A stretch of DNA of 23,376 nucleotides from CAYVAR01 sp964449675 (GCA_964449675.1 CAYVAR010000022.1:1-23376), one strand, 5' to 3'; positions 1-6,309 are shown, counted from the first letter of the stretch. Translations and numbers: made by a program. Notes: a model not told the origin generated them from the letters alone.

Positions 1-117
1 AGAAATACGTGCGTCTTTGAGCGCGCCAAACACCGCTTCCCGTGCAAGAGACCTGGGAGAAACTCCCCATAATTCACCAAATTGAGTAGTAGAAGCACCA
101 ATTATAGAAACGAACAT
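1..117 (-). CDS. Thiolase-family acetyl-CoA acetyltransferase, N-terminal 39 codons only
   Basis: The minus-strand frame opens with ATG at 117 and stays open to base 1, so only the start of the gene is present. The visible peptide begins MFVSIIGASTTQFGELWG and continues with SPRSLAREAV. This matches the usual opening of archaeal/SCP2-type thiolases: a beta strand with IIGxxxTxFGELW, then a helix with LAxEA. The enzyme would condense two acetyl-CoA to acetoacetyl-CoA, the substrate of the HMG-CoA synthase encoded just upstream on the same strand. In archaea these two genes are often neighbours and their products form a complex with a DUF35 protein, so a DUF35 gene may lie beyond the left edge. 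The catalytic cysteine is outside the window, so the family call rests on the N-terminus and the context. Confidence 0.72.
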   Translation of the reverse strand, partial: MFVSIIGASTTQFGELWGVSPRSLAREAVFGALKDARIS

Positions 118-232
118 ATAGCTCAAAACTAAAAGGTCAAAACTCAAAACCACATCTCAAAACGTAAAAGTGCATCAAGATTTGAGCTTTACGTTGTCGT
201 TTTAAGCTTTGAGTTTTACCTTTTGAGTTTAA
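118..232. repeat. A/T-rich imperfect inverted repeat (CTCAAAA / TTTTGAG) between thiolase and HMG-CoA synthase
   Basis: The left half is rich in CTCAAAA-like words and the right half in TTTTGAG-like words, so the two halves can pair. AACGTAAA pairs with TTTACGTT, and AAAAGGTcAAAACTCAAA pairs imperfectly with the segment near 205-227. The right arm supplies the stop codon of the HMG-CoA synthase gene (229-231). No other signal was recognised in this spacer. Confidence 0.7.
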
Positions 233-1329
233 ATCTTGTGTGTTTGCTTCAAATACTGCACATAGTCAATATATGTTTTCTTTTGTATTTGCTGCTCTAC
301 TAAGTTTTGAGTTTTGAATTTTAAGTTTTGAGTTTGCCGTAAAGCGGCAGTTGCTTCCCAGACAAATGCATCACTTCCGGCTCCTGATCCGTACGACACC
401 ATAAAAATTTTTTGTCCTGGTTTTGCGATATCTAGTACCGCAGCAAGTCCAAGCATGCTTGATGCAGCGTACGGATTGCCGATATGGTCTATGGTAAGCG
501 ACGGAGCGATTTGTTCACTGGTGAACCCTAATCTTCTGGCAACATCACGGGGAAATTTTCCATTAGGCATATGAAACACACAGTAATCGATATCTTGACT
601 CTTACACTGAGCCTTTTCAAAAAGGCGAAGCGCAGCCCCCATCACGTGGGCAAAGTATGCAGGTTCTCCGGTAAATCGTCCCGCATGTGATGGGTAACGG
701 ATGCCGTCCCGGCGCCAAAAATCCGGCGTATCTGACGAATAGGATGTGTATGCCAACAAACTAGCCAAGACGGGACGCCTCTTCTCTTGGGGATCGTTTT
801 TCTTGCTGTCGCTTTTATTTTGATCCCGATCATCTTTTCCTAAGAGAAACGCGGCTCCAGCAGCTCCTGACGTATATTCAAGCGCATCGTGCGGCCTGCT
901 TTGAGCAGTATCAGTACCTATCGCAAGCCCGTATCGGACCTGACCTGAATCAATTAATCCTGCAATTGCTTGCACACCAGCAGTCGCAGCCTTGCAGGCA
1001 AACTCTAAATCTGCTGCCAAATAATTATTTCCAATGCCTAAAAACTCGCCAACTATTGTTGAGGTCGGATTAACCGCGTACGGATGACTCTCCGATCCTA
1101 CAAAAAGGACTTCGATATCTTTGAGTTTACCCTGTGCAAAACGAAGGGCATTCAGCGATGCTTCTATCGCAATCGTCACCGCGTCTTCATCACCAGCAGG
1201 AACTGACTTTTCGTTTACTCCCAAAGACTGCATCACTTCACGTGCATCCTTTTTCCACGCCGACGCAATGTCGCTGACACGAATTCGGTATGTAGGGATA
1301 TACGTGCCGTAGCTAATAATGCCAACCAT
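229..1329 (-). CDS. Hydroxymethylglutaryl-CoA synthase, archaeal type
   Basis: Condenses acetyl-CoA with acetoacetyl-CoA to HMG-CoA, the second step of the mevalonate pathway, in the cytoplasm. The 366-residue protein starts MVGIISYGTYIPTYRI, the typical archaeal opening. The nucleophilic cysteine is C112 in LEFACKAATAG; E80 (GSES) and H253 (VFHMPNGKFP) fit the general base and the acetoacetyl-binding histidine; GNPYAAS lies at 284-290 and GSGAGSDAF at 314-322. Family members end with a KKxYIDYxxYLK tail, seen here at 350-361. Between the last core strand and this tail lies an extra segment, residues 332-343, encoded by the CAAAACT repeat of the neighbouring spacers. A charged loop at 165-185 also looks longer than usual. 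The gene follows HMG-CoA reductase and precedes a thiolase on the same strand. The stop codon lies in repeat DNA. Confidence 0.95.
   Translation of the reverse strand: MVGIISYGTYIPTYRIRVSDIASAWKKDAREVMQSLGVNEKSVPAGDEDAVTIAIEASLNALRFAQGKLKDIEVLFVGSESHPYAVNPTSTIVGEFLGIGNNYLAADLEFACKAATAGVQAIAGLIDSGQVRYGLAIGTDTAQSRPHDALEYTSGAAGAAFLLGKDDRDQNKSDSKKNDPQEKRRPVLASLLAYTSYSSDTPDFWRRDGIRYPSHAGRFTGEPAYFAHVMGAALRLFEKAQCKSQDIDYCVFHMPNGKFPRDVARRLGFTSEQIAPSLTIDHIGNPYAASSMLGLAAVLDIAKPGQKIFMVSYGSGAGSDAFVWEATAALRQTQNLKFKTQNLVEQQIQKKTYIDYVQYLKQTHKI
301..336 (-). repeat. In-frame CAAAACT-type repeat insertion inside the HMG-CoA synthase gene
   Basis: These 36 bases encode QTQNLKFKTQNL. The plus strand reads TTTTGAG/TTTTGAA words identical to those of the spacers at 118-232 and 2746-2849. 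The peptide has a seven-residue period (TQNLKFK, TQNL), as expected when a heptanucleotide is repeated. It interrupts the region between the catalytic core and the conserved C-terminal YIDY tail. Confidence 0.75.
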
Positions 1330-1475
1330 ATCTTTAAAAAATCCTAAATCTTAATTTCTAAATCCTAAACAATATCAAAATTCATAGTTTTAAACTCTAA
1401 ATAAACCCATTTTGAATTTAGAATTTTGTGCTTTGGATTTGTTTAGAAATTAGTATTTAGAACTTTGGATTTCCC
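1330..1475. repeat. A/T-rich imperfect inverted repeat (CCTAAAT / ATTTAGA) between the two HMG-CoA genes
   Basis: The left half carries words such as AAATCCTAAAT, AATTTCTAAA and CAAAATTC. The right half carries their complements GAATTTAG, TTTAGAAATT and CTTTGGATTT, so the spacer can fold back on itself. The words differ from those in the two neighbouring spacers but have the same length and style. The right arm enters the HMG-CoA reductase gene and encodes its last residues (NPKF) and stop codon (1457-1459). Confidence 0.65.
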
Positions 1476-2737
1476 TGGCCACGGGCCAGGGCAAGATGTG
1501 CTCGCGCCAAACTGCCCTCTGCTTCTGATGCTAAAAGTGAAATTTCACCGGCAAGTACGCTTGCTGCGACAATTTGCGCAAAGCGCTGCGCATTCTTTCC
1601 TTCTTCACCAACTGACAAACCACCCGCAACACCCAAAAGCTCAAGTGCTTCTTTTTGTGTCGCTAGTCCCGTCCCGCCTCCAATAGTCCCTACCATTAAA
1701 TCCGGTAAATAAATACTTACATATAAACTTTCATCCTCGTTTTGATGTAAGGTTTTGCGTTTTGAGTTGTAGTTTTGAGATTTGAGTTTTGCCTGTCCCG
1801 AGTCTTCCCGAGGGAAGTTTTGAGTTTTTACGACTTCCGCCGTCGTTATCCCCATACTTCCTTCAGCGACGTGCCCGAGATCTTGACCAGTTGCTAAAAA
1901 GACTGTTGCAACGACGTTAGCGTACTGGGCATTAAATCCCATCGACCCGCTCATTGCCGACCCAATCATACATTTTGCAAACCACGTCTCGTACACTTGC
2001 GCTGCAGTAACCTTGAGCGTTTGTTCAAGAACTAAGGAAGGAAGTGTTACTTCAGCCCACGCCTTAAATCCTCGATTTTCAATGAAATTAAGCCACGCAG
2101 GTTTTTTGTCACTATCAAAGTTTCCGGCAACCGAAATACACTTGGCTCCAGTCTTCTTTTGAATAAATTCAACGAGTGCTTGAGATGCTATCGTTGCCAT
2201 ATTCATTCCCATGGCATCAGCGCTGTCAAACGCAAATCTGATAAACCGATATCTCCCGACACCACGAGACATAAGCTTCTTCAGCTTTAAATGGTGCGAG
2301 GTTTCTTTTGTAATTTTTTTAAAATCATCAAGGTGCGTATCAAGAAATGTATTGAGGCGGTCGCTCTCAGTAAGATTTTTTACCTTAAAAACTGGCCCTC
2401 GGGTCGCCCCCACACGATAGCTATCCACCATCGCTCCACCGCTTTGGGTGATCGCCTTGCATCCTCGATTAACTGATGCCACAAGCGCCCCTTCTGTCGT
2501 TGCAAGTGGAATGTAATACTCTTTATCCTGTCGCTTGTCACTTGTTGCATGACTCACTCTTAAAGGCCCTGCGACTCCCATCGGCACCTGCGAAGCGCCT
2601 ACCATATTTTCACAATTTCGGCTCGAGGCAATATCCTCGTCAAGGCTATAGGAACCAATGTGCTTAAGGTCAACCTTTAGCTCTTTTTCCAGAGCTTTTC
2701 TTCTTTCCGAAACAGTTTTGAAATCCCGTAAATTCAT
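1457..2737 (-). CDS. Hydroxymethylglutaryl-CoA reductase (class I-like)
   Basis: Reduces HMG-CoA to mevalonate with NADPH. With the ATG at 2737 the protein has 426 residues; the frame is open to a TTG at 2773, but those 12 extra codons are repeat DNA (NFEFCDLSF), so the ATG before NLRDFKTVSERRK is preferred. Motifs in order: ENMVGASQVPMGVAGPL (43-59), ATTEGALVAS with catalytic E82, DAMGMN nucleotide-binding loop (174-179), NFDSDKKPAW with catalytic lysine (K211 or K212), GQDLGH with D286, GTIGGGTGLATQKE (350-363), and the catalytic histidine near the end (ARAHLALARG, H414). Residues about 304-337 are an extra segment between AEVV and LYVSIYLPDL, which are normally separated by only a few residues. 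It is encoded by the repeat described at 1727-1828. All catalytic residues are intact, so the insertion need not kill the enzyme. Confidence 0.95.
   Translation of the reverse strand: MNLRDFKTVSERRKALEKELKVDLKHIGSYSLDEDIASSRNCENMVGASQVPMGVAGPLRVSHATSDKRQDKEYYIPLATTEGALVASVNRGCKAITQSGGAMVDSYRVGATRGPVFKVKNLTESDRLNTFLDTHLDDFKKITKETSHHLKLKKLMSRGVGRYRFIRFAFDSADAMGMNMATIASQALVEFIQKKTGAKCISVAGNFDSDKKPAWLNFIENRGFKAWAEVTLPSLVLEQTLKVTAAQVYETWFAKCMIGSAMSGSMGFNAQYANVVATVFLATGQDLGHVAEGSMGITTAEVVKTQNFPREDSGQAKLKSQNYNSKRKTLHQNEDESLYVSIYLPDLMVGTIGGGTGLATQKEALELLGVAGGLSVGEEGKNAQRFAQIVAASVLAGEISLLASEAEGSLARAHLALARGQGNPKF
1727..1828 (-). repeat. In-frame repeat insertion inside the HMG-CoA reductase gene
   Basis: About 34 codons without counterpart in the family interrupt the strand-turn between AEVV and LYVSIYLPDL. 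The plus strand reads several TTTTGAG/TTTTGCG words around a short GC-richer core holding a direct repeat (CCCGAGTCTTCCCGAG, about 1798-1813). The same words occur in the spacers and in the HMG-CoA synthase gene. In the coding direction the CAAAACT word is free of stop codons in every frame, whereas its complement TTTTGAG brings a TGA into each frame within three units. Confidence 0.75.
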
Positions 2738-2745
2738 AATATGGA

Positions 2746-2849
2746 AACTCAAATCGCAAAACTCAAAGTTCAAATCTACAACGCAAATTTAATAACTTTA
2801 CATAAGATTTACGTTTTGAGATATAGTTTTGAGTTATTACATTTGAGTT
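2746..2849. repeat. Imperfect inverted repeat, 43-base arms, upstream of HMG-CoA reductase
   Basis: Arm 2746-2788 and arm 2807-2849 pair at about 28 of 43 positions, including AACTCAAAT with ATTTGAGTT, AACTCAAA with TTTGAGTT and AACG(C)AAAT with ATTTACGTT. The loop is 18 bases. The element occupies almost the whole spacer. Repeat sequence continues through 2850-2859 to the stop codon of the Yip1-like gene. No clear promoter or ribosome binding site was seen for HMG-CoA reductase. Confidence 0.7.
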
Positions 2850-2856
2850 TTGAGTT

Positions 2857-3474
2857 TTAAAGAAACGGTACTTTAAATATCCCCATCCGATACATCCAGA
2901 TGCTGTATAAAGCAAGAAGTGGACCAACGATCGCAGTCACGATAAAGATTTTTAATAAATCGAGTCGCAAGCCAAACCGAAGCGTCAGATACGCTAGCGT
3001 TATTTTCCAAAAAAGAAGCGTTGTGCTAAAAACAAGAAACAAAACGCTAAAAACAATTCCTGCTACACTTGTTGTTCGTGGTGGTGGCAGGATGATATAG
3101 AGAATGCTTGTCATCATAAACCACATTACCGTTGGAACAAGCGTATATCCCCAAGAAACCATGAGTCTTCGTAAACTTCCTTTTCCGCCAACGGTTTTTC
3201 CAATCTGCCAGAGCAGTGTTACCGAGATGGTATACGTAAGGCTACTGGCACCAAACAATATGAGAAAATGTTTTGTCAGAAGGAATGGTCGAAACGCAGC
3301 TGTTTTTACAATACTTGCAATAGCAAAGTAACATAATAAAAGAAATACAATGTAGACCAGTTCAAACAAATTTCCCCGATCGACGATTCTGCGATAGGTT
3401 TCGTAGGGTTTGGTGATAATACCTACCAGATTTCGTCCAAATAAAACACCCGCAAAAAGGAATTGATCAATCAT
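2857..3474 (-). CDS. Yip1-like multi-pass membrane protein
   Basis: A 205-residue protein with about five hydrophobic helices: near 35-60 (ELVYIVFLLLCYFAIASIV), 68-90, 105-130 (WGYTLVPTVMWFMMTSILYII), 138-165 and 175-197. The opening GIITKPYETYRRIVDRGN, with a proline-containing amphipathic stretch before the first helix, and the GKGSLRRLMVSWGYTLVPTVMW segment resemble bacterial Yip1-domain proteins. The molecular function of these is unknown. It lies between the one-helix protein at 3509-3725 and HMG-CoA reductase on the same strand and may share their transcript. Its stop codon falls at the edge of the repeat-filled spacer. Confidence 0.6.
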   Translation of the reverse strand: MIDQFLFAGVLFGRNLVGIITKPYETYRRIVDRGNLFELVYIVFLLLCYFAIASIVKTAAFRPFLLTKHFLILFGASSLTYTISVTLLWQIGKTVGGKGSLRRLMVSWGYTLVPTVMWFMMTSILYIILPPPRTTSVAGIVFSVLFLVFSTTLLFWKITLAYLTLRFGLRLDLLKIFIVTAIVGPLLALYSIWMYRMGIFKVPFL

Positions 3475-3508
3475 ATATTTAGGTAGAGTATTAGTCGGAA
3501 GTAGAGGC

Positions 3509-3725
3509 TTAAAACCCGCGTTGGAGAACCGTCACAAGAAGCGTAATTGTCGTACCAAGGAACACATAAAGCCCGATAATGCTTATAAGACTTATGCCAA
3601 CAAAGGAAAACCACGGCATGACCTTAAGTCGCTTAGTCAAATTTTTATAATATGGTGTCAAAATACCAAGCGACTGTGGCGGTAAATCGGTAACCTCCTC
3701 CCATCGGTGAATAAATTTTTGATAG
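3509..3725 (-). CDS. C-terminal part of a one-helix membrane protein, cut by the assembly gap
   Basis: The 71 residues left of the gap read YQKFIHRWEEVTDLPPQSLG and then a basic stretch (NLTKRLKV) before one strong transmembrane helix, roughly residues 38-67 of the fragment, ending VLQRGF. The frame is open into the N run and its start is lost. The reading frame that spans the gap elsewhere is meaningless, because 100 N is a placeholder length. Placed directly after an ECF sigma factor gene on the same strand, a small protein with one membrane helix could be an anti-sigma factor, but no recognised anti-sigma domain is visible. That role is inference only. Confidence 0.6.
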
Positions 3726-3825
3726 NNNNNNNNNNNNNNNNNNNNNNNNNNNNNNNNNNNNNNNNNNNNNNNNNNNNNNNNNNNNNNNNNNNNNNNNNNN
3801 NNNNNNNNNNNNNNNNNNNNNNNNN
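3726..3825. other. Assembly gap, 100 N
   Basis: Exactly 100 undetermined bases, the conventional filler for a scaffold join of unknown size. It removes the end of the sigma factor gene and the start of the following membrane protein. Any reading frame or distance measured across it is unreliable. Confidence 0.98.
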
Positions 3826-4328
3826 GCCCGAAAAAGCTGCGATTCAGCACTCTTAAACGATATCGATAACTTTTGGGCTATTTCTGCGACTGTATATTGG
3901 TCGAGATACTTGAATATAAGCACGCGTCGGTAGTTGGGCAGAAGTTTTCCAAAAATACTATACACTTTTTCTTTCATAAATGCTTTATCGAGGCCATCAT
4001 CCGGCGATAATAGTGGAATAATGAGGTGTTCAAGCTGCGGGATGCGAGAAAATACGATATGCCGTATTTTTTTTCGGCGATAAAAATCAACTATTTTATG
4101 CTGACAGATCGAATAGAGAAATGTCTGAAGTAGCGACCTGCCTTCAAAATCACGAACTGCTTCAAGAAATGCAAACAGCGTGTCTTGCAATATCTCCTCG
4201 GCATCTGCGTGATTTTCCACTTTCGTGGCAATAAACCGCAGGAGCTTTGGCTTATACGTACGGTAAAAGACCGAGAGCGCTTGCCGGTCTCGATGGAGGA
4301 TTTTCTCAACTAATTGGGTCTCACTCAC
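3826..4328 (-). CDS. ECF-type RNA polymerase sigma factor, 3' end lost in the gap
   Basis: Residues from the GTG at 4328 read SETQLVEKILHRDRQALSVF, then region 2 with HADAEEILQDTLFAFLEAVRDFEG and TFLYSICQHKIVDFYRRKK (about 40-90). After a linker comes region 4 with LLPNYRRVLIFKYLDQYTVAEIAQKLSISFKSAESQLFRA, a helix-turn-helix that would contact the -35 box. There is no region 1 or 3, as is usual for ECF sigma factors. An in-frame ATG lies at 4370. GTG 4328 is preferred because a promoter (-35 TTGTCA, -10 TATAGT) places the transcription start at about that codon, and because the extra 14 residues (MNLSLLARVWYSYP) do not look like the family. The gene is divergent from the pilin operon, with the two -35 boxes only 5 bp apart, so it might control that operon. 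Confidence 0.85.
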
Positions 4329-4334
4329 CGGATA

Positions 4335-4364
4335 ACTATACCATACGCGCGCAAGTAGTGACAA
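4335..4364 (-). promoter_or_regulatory. Promoter of the sigma factor gene, probably giving a leaderless mRNA
   Basis: On the minus strand TTGTCA (4364-4359) is followed after 18 bp by TATAGT (4340-4335). The expected start point, about 7 bases further, is base 4328, which is the first base of the GTG start codon. Confidence 0.5.
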
Positions 4365-4369
4365 ATTCA

Positions 4370-4399
4370 TTGACAGCTCTATAGACCTTCCTCTAGACT
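4370..4399 (+). promoter_or_regulatory. Promoter of the pilin operon, probably giving a leaderless mRNA
   Basis: A perfect -35 box TTGACA (4370-4375) is followed after 18 bp by TAGACT (4394-4399). The expected start point is about 4406, and the first pilin ATG is at 4407. No Shine-Dalgarno sequence is present. The box lies back to back with the -35 of the sigma factor promoter. Confidence 0.5.
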
Positions 4400-4406
4400 T
4401 AATGAT

Positions 4407-4724
4407 ATGGAACGCGTATTTGCCGGTGTGGATCTAAAGACGGATCTTTCTAAAACATTGTATAGTTTCGGCACGTTTGGTGACCTGGTCAGCGTTATCG
4501 TCAAAAATGCGTTTGTGATTGCCAGCGTTATCGCATTTATTTTTTTGGTTTTTGGTGGTTTTAGCATTATAATGGGAGCAGGTGGCGGTGACACAAAAAA
4601 AATCGAACAGGGCAAAGAGGCAATGACCGGAGCGGTTATTGGACTTCTTATTGTTATCGGCTCACTCTGGATTGTTCAAATTATCGAAAAGTTGACCGGA
4701 TTATCACTACTTACTCCAAAGTAA
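4407..4724 (+). CDS. T4SS pilin-like protein 1 (TrbC/VirB2 type)
   Basis: A 105-residue protein with a short polar N-terminus (MERVFAG) and two hydrophobic helices, about 33-56 and 73-96. They are joined by a glycine-acidic loop AGGGD (58-62) followed by KKIEQGKEAMTGAVIGLLIV. This architecture (helix, (S/A)GGD loop, amphipathic KAxxxI segment, helix) is that of T4SS major pilins of the VirB2/TrbC type, which stack into a hollow filament after membrane insertion. It is the first of six paralogs in a row and the only one with three glycines before the aspartate. The start is fixed by the promoter directly upstream. The next gene begins six bases after its stop codon, so the two are co-transcribed. 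Confidence 0.8.
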   Translation: MERVFAGVDLKTDLSKTLYSFGTFGDLVSVIVKNAFVIASVIAFIFLVFGGFSIIMGAGGGDTKKIEQGKEAMTGAVIGLLIVIGSLWIVQIIEKLTGLSLLTPK

Positions 4725-4730
4725 CAACCT

Positions 4731-5111
4731 ATGTTTAAAGAACAAGTTTTTGCACAAGCAAGTGGCGTCGTAGGATCGGTAAAAAATGACCTACTCCCGA
4801 GTGTCTATCAGAGCCCGTTTAGCACCGGAAGCGTTCAAGGCGGCCTTATTCTTTTTCTGACAAATATTCTCCGACTCGTCTTTGTCGGAGCAAGTATCTA
4901 TGCATTCTTTAACCTGATTATTGCCGGATTTCAATACATGACCGCAGGTGGAGATGTAAAACTCTTGGGCCAGGCGTGGGCGAGGATCTGGCAAACGCTC
5001 TTAGGACTTCTCATTATCGCCGGCTCCTTTGCGCTTGCCGCACTCTTTGGCTATCTTATTTTTGGTGACGCTGGATTTATTTTAAATCCCAAAATTTACG
5101 GACCAAAATAA
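4731..5111 (+). CDS. T4SS pilin-like protein 2
   Basis: A 126-residue protein with N-terminus MFKEQVFAQASG, helices about 43-69 and 87-111, and loop TAGGD (71-75) followed by VKLLGQAWARIWQTLLGLLI. It is the most divergent of the six copies: the segment after the loop has AWARIW instead of the A(R/K)xxIxxAI pattern, and a longer tail (GDAGFILNPKIYGPK) follows the second helix. VFAQA looks like the end of a signal peptide cleavage site, but there is no hydrophobic core before it, and only six bases separate the ATG from the previous gene's stop, so no longer start is possible. There is no Shine-Dalgarno sequence, so translation may be coupled to the preceding gene. Confidence 0.8.
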   Translation: MFKEQVFAQASGVVGSVKNDLLPSVYQSPFSTGSVQGGLILFLTNILRLVFVGASIYAFFNLIIAGFQYMTAGGDVKLLGQAWARIWQTLLGLLIIAGSFALAALFGYLIFGDAGFILNPKIYGPK

Positions 5112-5116
5112 CTGGT

Positions 5117-5518
5117 ATGGTGGAAAAAATATACGCACAGGTATCACAAGGACTAGGCACTATAGGAGGTGAAGGTCTTGGTCCTCTAGGAAAATTAAGT
5201 TGGGGAAGCGGCGTCGGTGGTGGCACTCAGGCGCTCACAAAAGTCACAACGACTATTTCCTCGGTCATCGGATTTATGACTGTTGCTGCTGCTGTCTGGT
5301 TTATCTTTCAATTTCTGATTGGAGGATTTTTCTGGATGAGTAGCGGCGGAGACAAAGCCAAGCTCCATGAAGCGCGCGAGCGCATCACCAATGCTTTTAT
5401 TGGCCTTCTGATTGTTGTAGCCGGCTGGTCAATCTTAGCTCTTGCCGGCCAATTCTTTGGGTACGATATCGTCATAAGTGACCCTGGTCAAATAATTCAA
5501 TTTTTAGGAATCCATTAA
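5117..5518 (+). CDS. T4SS pilin-like protein 3
   Basis: A 133-residue protein, the longest of the set. MVEKIYAQVSQ is followed by a glycine-rich stretch (residues 12-37), helix about 48-75, loop SSGGDKAKL (75-83), the segment HEARERITNAFIGLLIV, and a second helix about 92-114. The short tail contains FFGYDIV. The glycine-rich N-terminal part is absent from the other copies and would face the outside or the filament lumen. The gene begins five bases after the previous stop codon and lacks a Shine-Dalgarno site, in keeping with a single polycistronic unit. Confidence 0.8.
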   Translation: MVEKIYAQVSQGLGTIGGEGLGPLGKLSWGSGVGGGTQALTKVTTTISSVIGFMTVAAAVWFIFQFLIGGFFWMSSGGDKAKLHEARERITNAFIGLLIVVAGWSILALAGQFFGYDIVISDPGQIIQFLGIH

Positions 5519-5520
5519 TC

Positions 5521-5859
5521 ATGAAACTACTCGCGCAACTCACTAATCCCGTGCTTCCTAAGTCTATCGGCGAAGGTGGTGTCGAAAAAGGAGGGACAGC
5601 CACAGGCCAGCTTATCAGTAATGTGATTGGCGGCATGATCATTGTTGGTTTTATTATCGCTCTGTTTTATCTTATTACCGGCGCATTTCATTGGATAACA
5701 TCAGGCGGTGATAAAGCAAATTTAGAAAACGCCCGGGGAAAAATTATCCAAGCAATTGTCGGTGTCATCATTCTTGTTGCAGCATGGGCGACCATGACCG
5801 TGGTTGCCCAGTTTTTTGGATGGGATTTTACCCAGCTTCCGATCCCGACGATAAAATAA
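5521..5859 (+). CDS. T4SS pilin-like protein 4
   Basis: A 112-residue protein with N-terminus MKLLAQLTNPVLPKS, helix about 33-58, loop TSGGDKANL (60-68), segment ENARGKIIQAIVGVIILVAAW and second helix about 75-98, ending FFGWDFTQLPIPTIK. The ATG lies two bases after the stop codon of pilin 3. It shares the FFG(Y/W)D motif after helix 2 with pilin 3, suggesting that these two are the closest pair. A spacer with its own promoter follows, so expression of this first block of four may differ from that of pilins 5 and 6. Confidence 0.82.
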   Translation: MKLLAQLTNPVLPKSIGEGGVEKGGTATGQLISNVIGGMIIVGFIIALFYLITGAFHWITSGGDKANLENARGKIIQAIVGVIILVAAWATMTVVAQFFGWDFTQLPIPTIK

Positions 5860-5898
5860 GCGCAAAAAAAAATTGAAGGGTTGACAAAGGAGGAAACA

Positions 5899-5927
5899 TT
5901 GCACAATACTAGAAAGAGAGATATAAT
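5899..5927 (+). promoter_or_regulatory. Promoter of pilin 5
   Basis: TTGCAC (5899-5904), a 17-bp spacer and a perfect TATAAT (5922-5927) form the best promoter in the window. The start point would be near 5934, giving a leader of about 20 bases. Confidence 0.65.
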
Positions 5928-5943
5928 AAACACATTGCTACGT

Positions 5944-5950
5944 AGGAGGT
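5944..5950 (+). promoter_or_regulatory. Strong Shine-Dalgarno site of pilin 5
   Basis: AGGAGGT with a gap of four to five bases to the ATG at 5955. It is one of the few convincing ribosome binding sites in the window. Together with the strong promoter it suggests that pilin 5 is made in the largest amount. Confidence 0.75.
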
Positions 5951-5954
5951 AACT

Positions 5955-6296
5955 ATGGGATTATTTGTTGAACAAGTACAGGCGCAAGCAAAATTAAATA
6001 TTAATCAACCGGGTAATGTCAAAATTGGCGACCTCGGGACGCTTATTTCAGCGCTCGTTGGCACGCTTCTCATTATCTCAGCACTTCTTGCTTTTTTCTT
6101 TCTTATCTTAGGTGGTATCCAGTGGATCACCTCCGGCGGAGATAAAACTGCCATGGAAGCTGCTCGAAATAAAATTACCCACGCTATCGTCGGCCTTGTC
6201 ATCGTCGGCGCTGCCTGGGCTATCATGATCCTCATCCAGCAATTCCTGGGGATCACGATTATCGGCGGCACCGTCGACTTCCCCAAGCCATTCTAA
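5955..6296 (+). CDS. T4SS pilin-like protein 5, probably the major pilin
   Basis: A 113-residue protein with N-terminus MGLFVEQVQAQAKLNIN, helix about 30-57, loop TSGGDKTAM (59-67), segment EAARNKITHAIVGLVIVGAAW and second helix about 75-97, ending with a polar tail VDFPKPF. It has the best family match of the six. It also has its own consensus promoter and a full Shine-Dalgarno sequence, which its paralogs lack. From this it is inferred to be the main structural subunit, with the others as minor or alternative subunits. Confidence 0.85.
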   Translation: MGLFVEQVQAQAKLNINQPGNVKIGDLGTLISALVGTLLIISALLAFFFLILGGIQWITSGGDKTAMEAARNKITHAIVGLVIVGAAWAIMILIQQFLGITIIGGTVDFPKPF

Positions 6297-6309
6297 AGTT
6301 ACCTGTCTC

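Noticed and set aside
2738..2773. Upstream TTG start of HMG-CoA reductase
   Set aside because: The added residues are repeat DNA and the conserved N-terminus begins at the ATG 2737.
3509..3850. Continuous reading frame across the N run (113 residues), and the sigma factor frame continuing to 3645
   Set aside because: The 100 N are filler of unknown true length, so frames cannot be joined. The start MLNRSFFG is a shadow of the sigma factor gene, and the sigma frame left of the gap is not protein-like.
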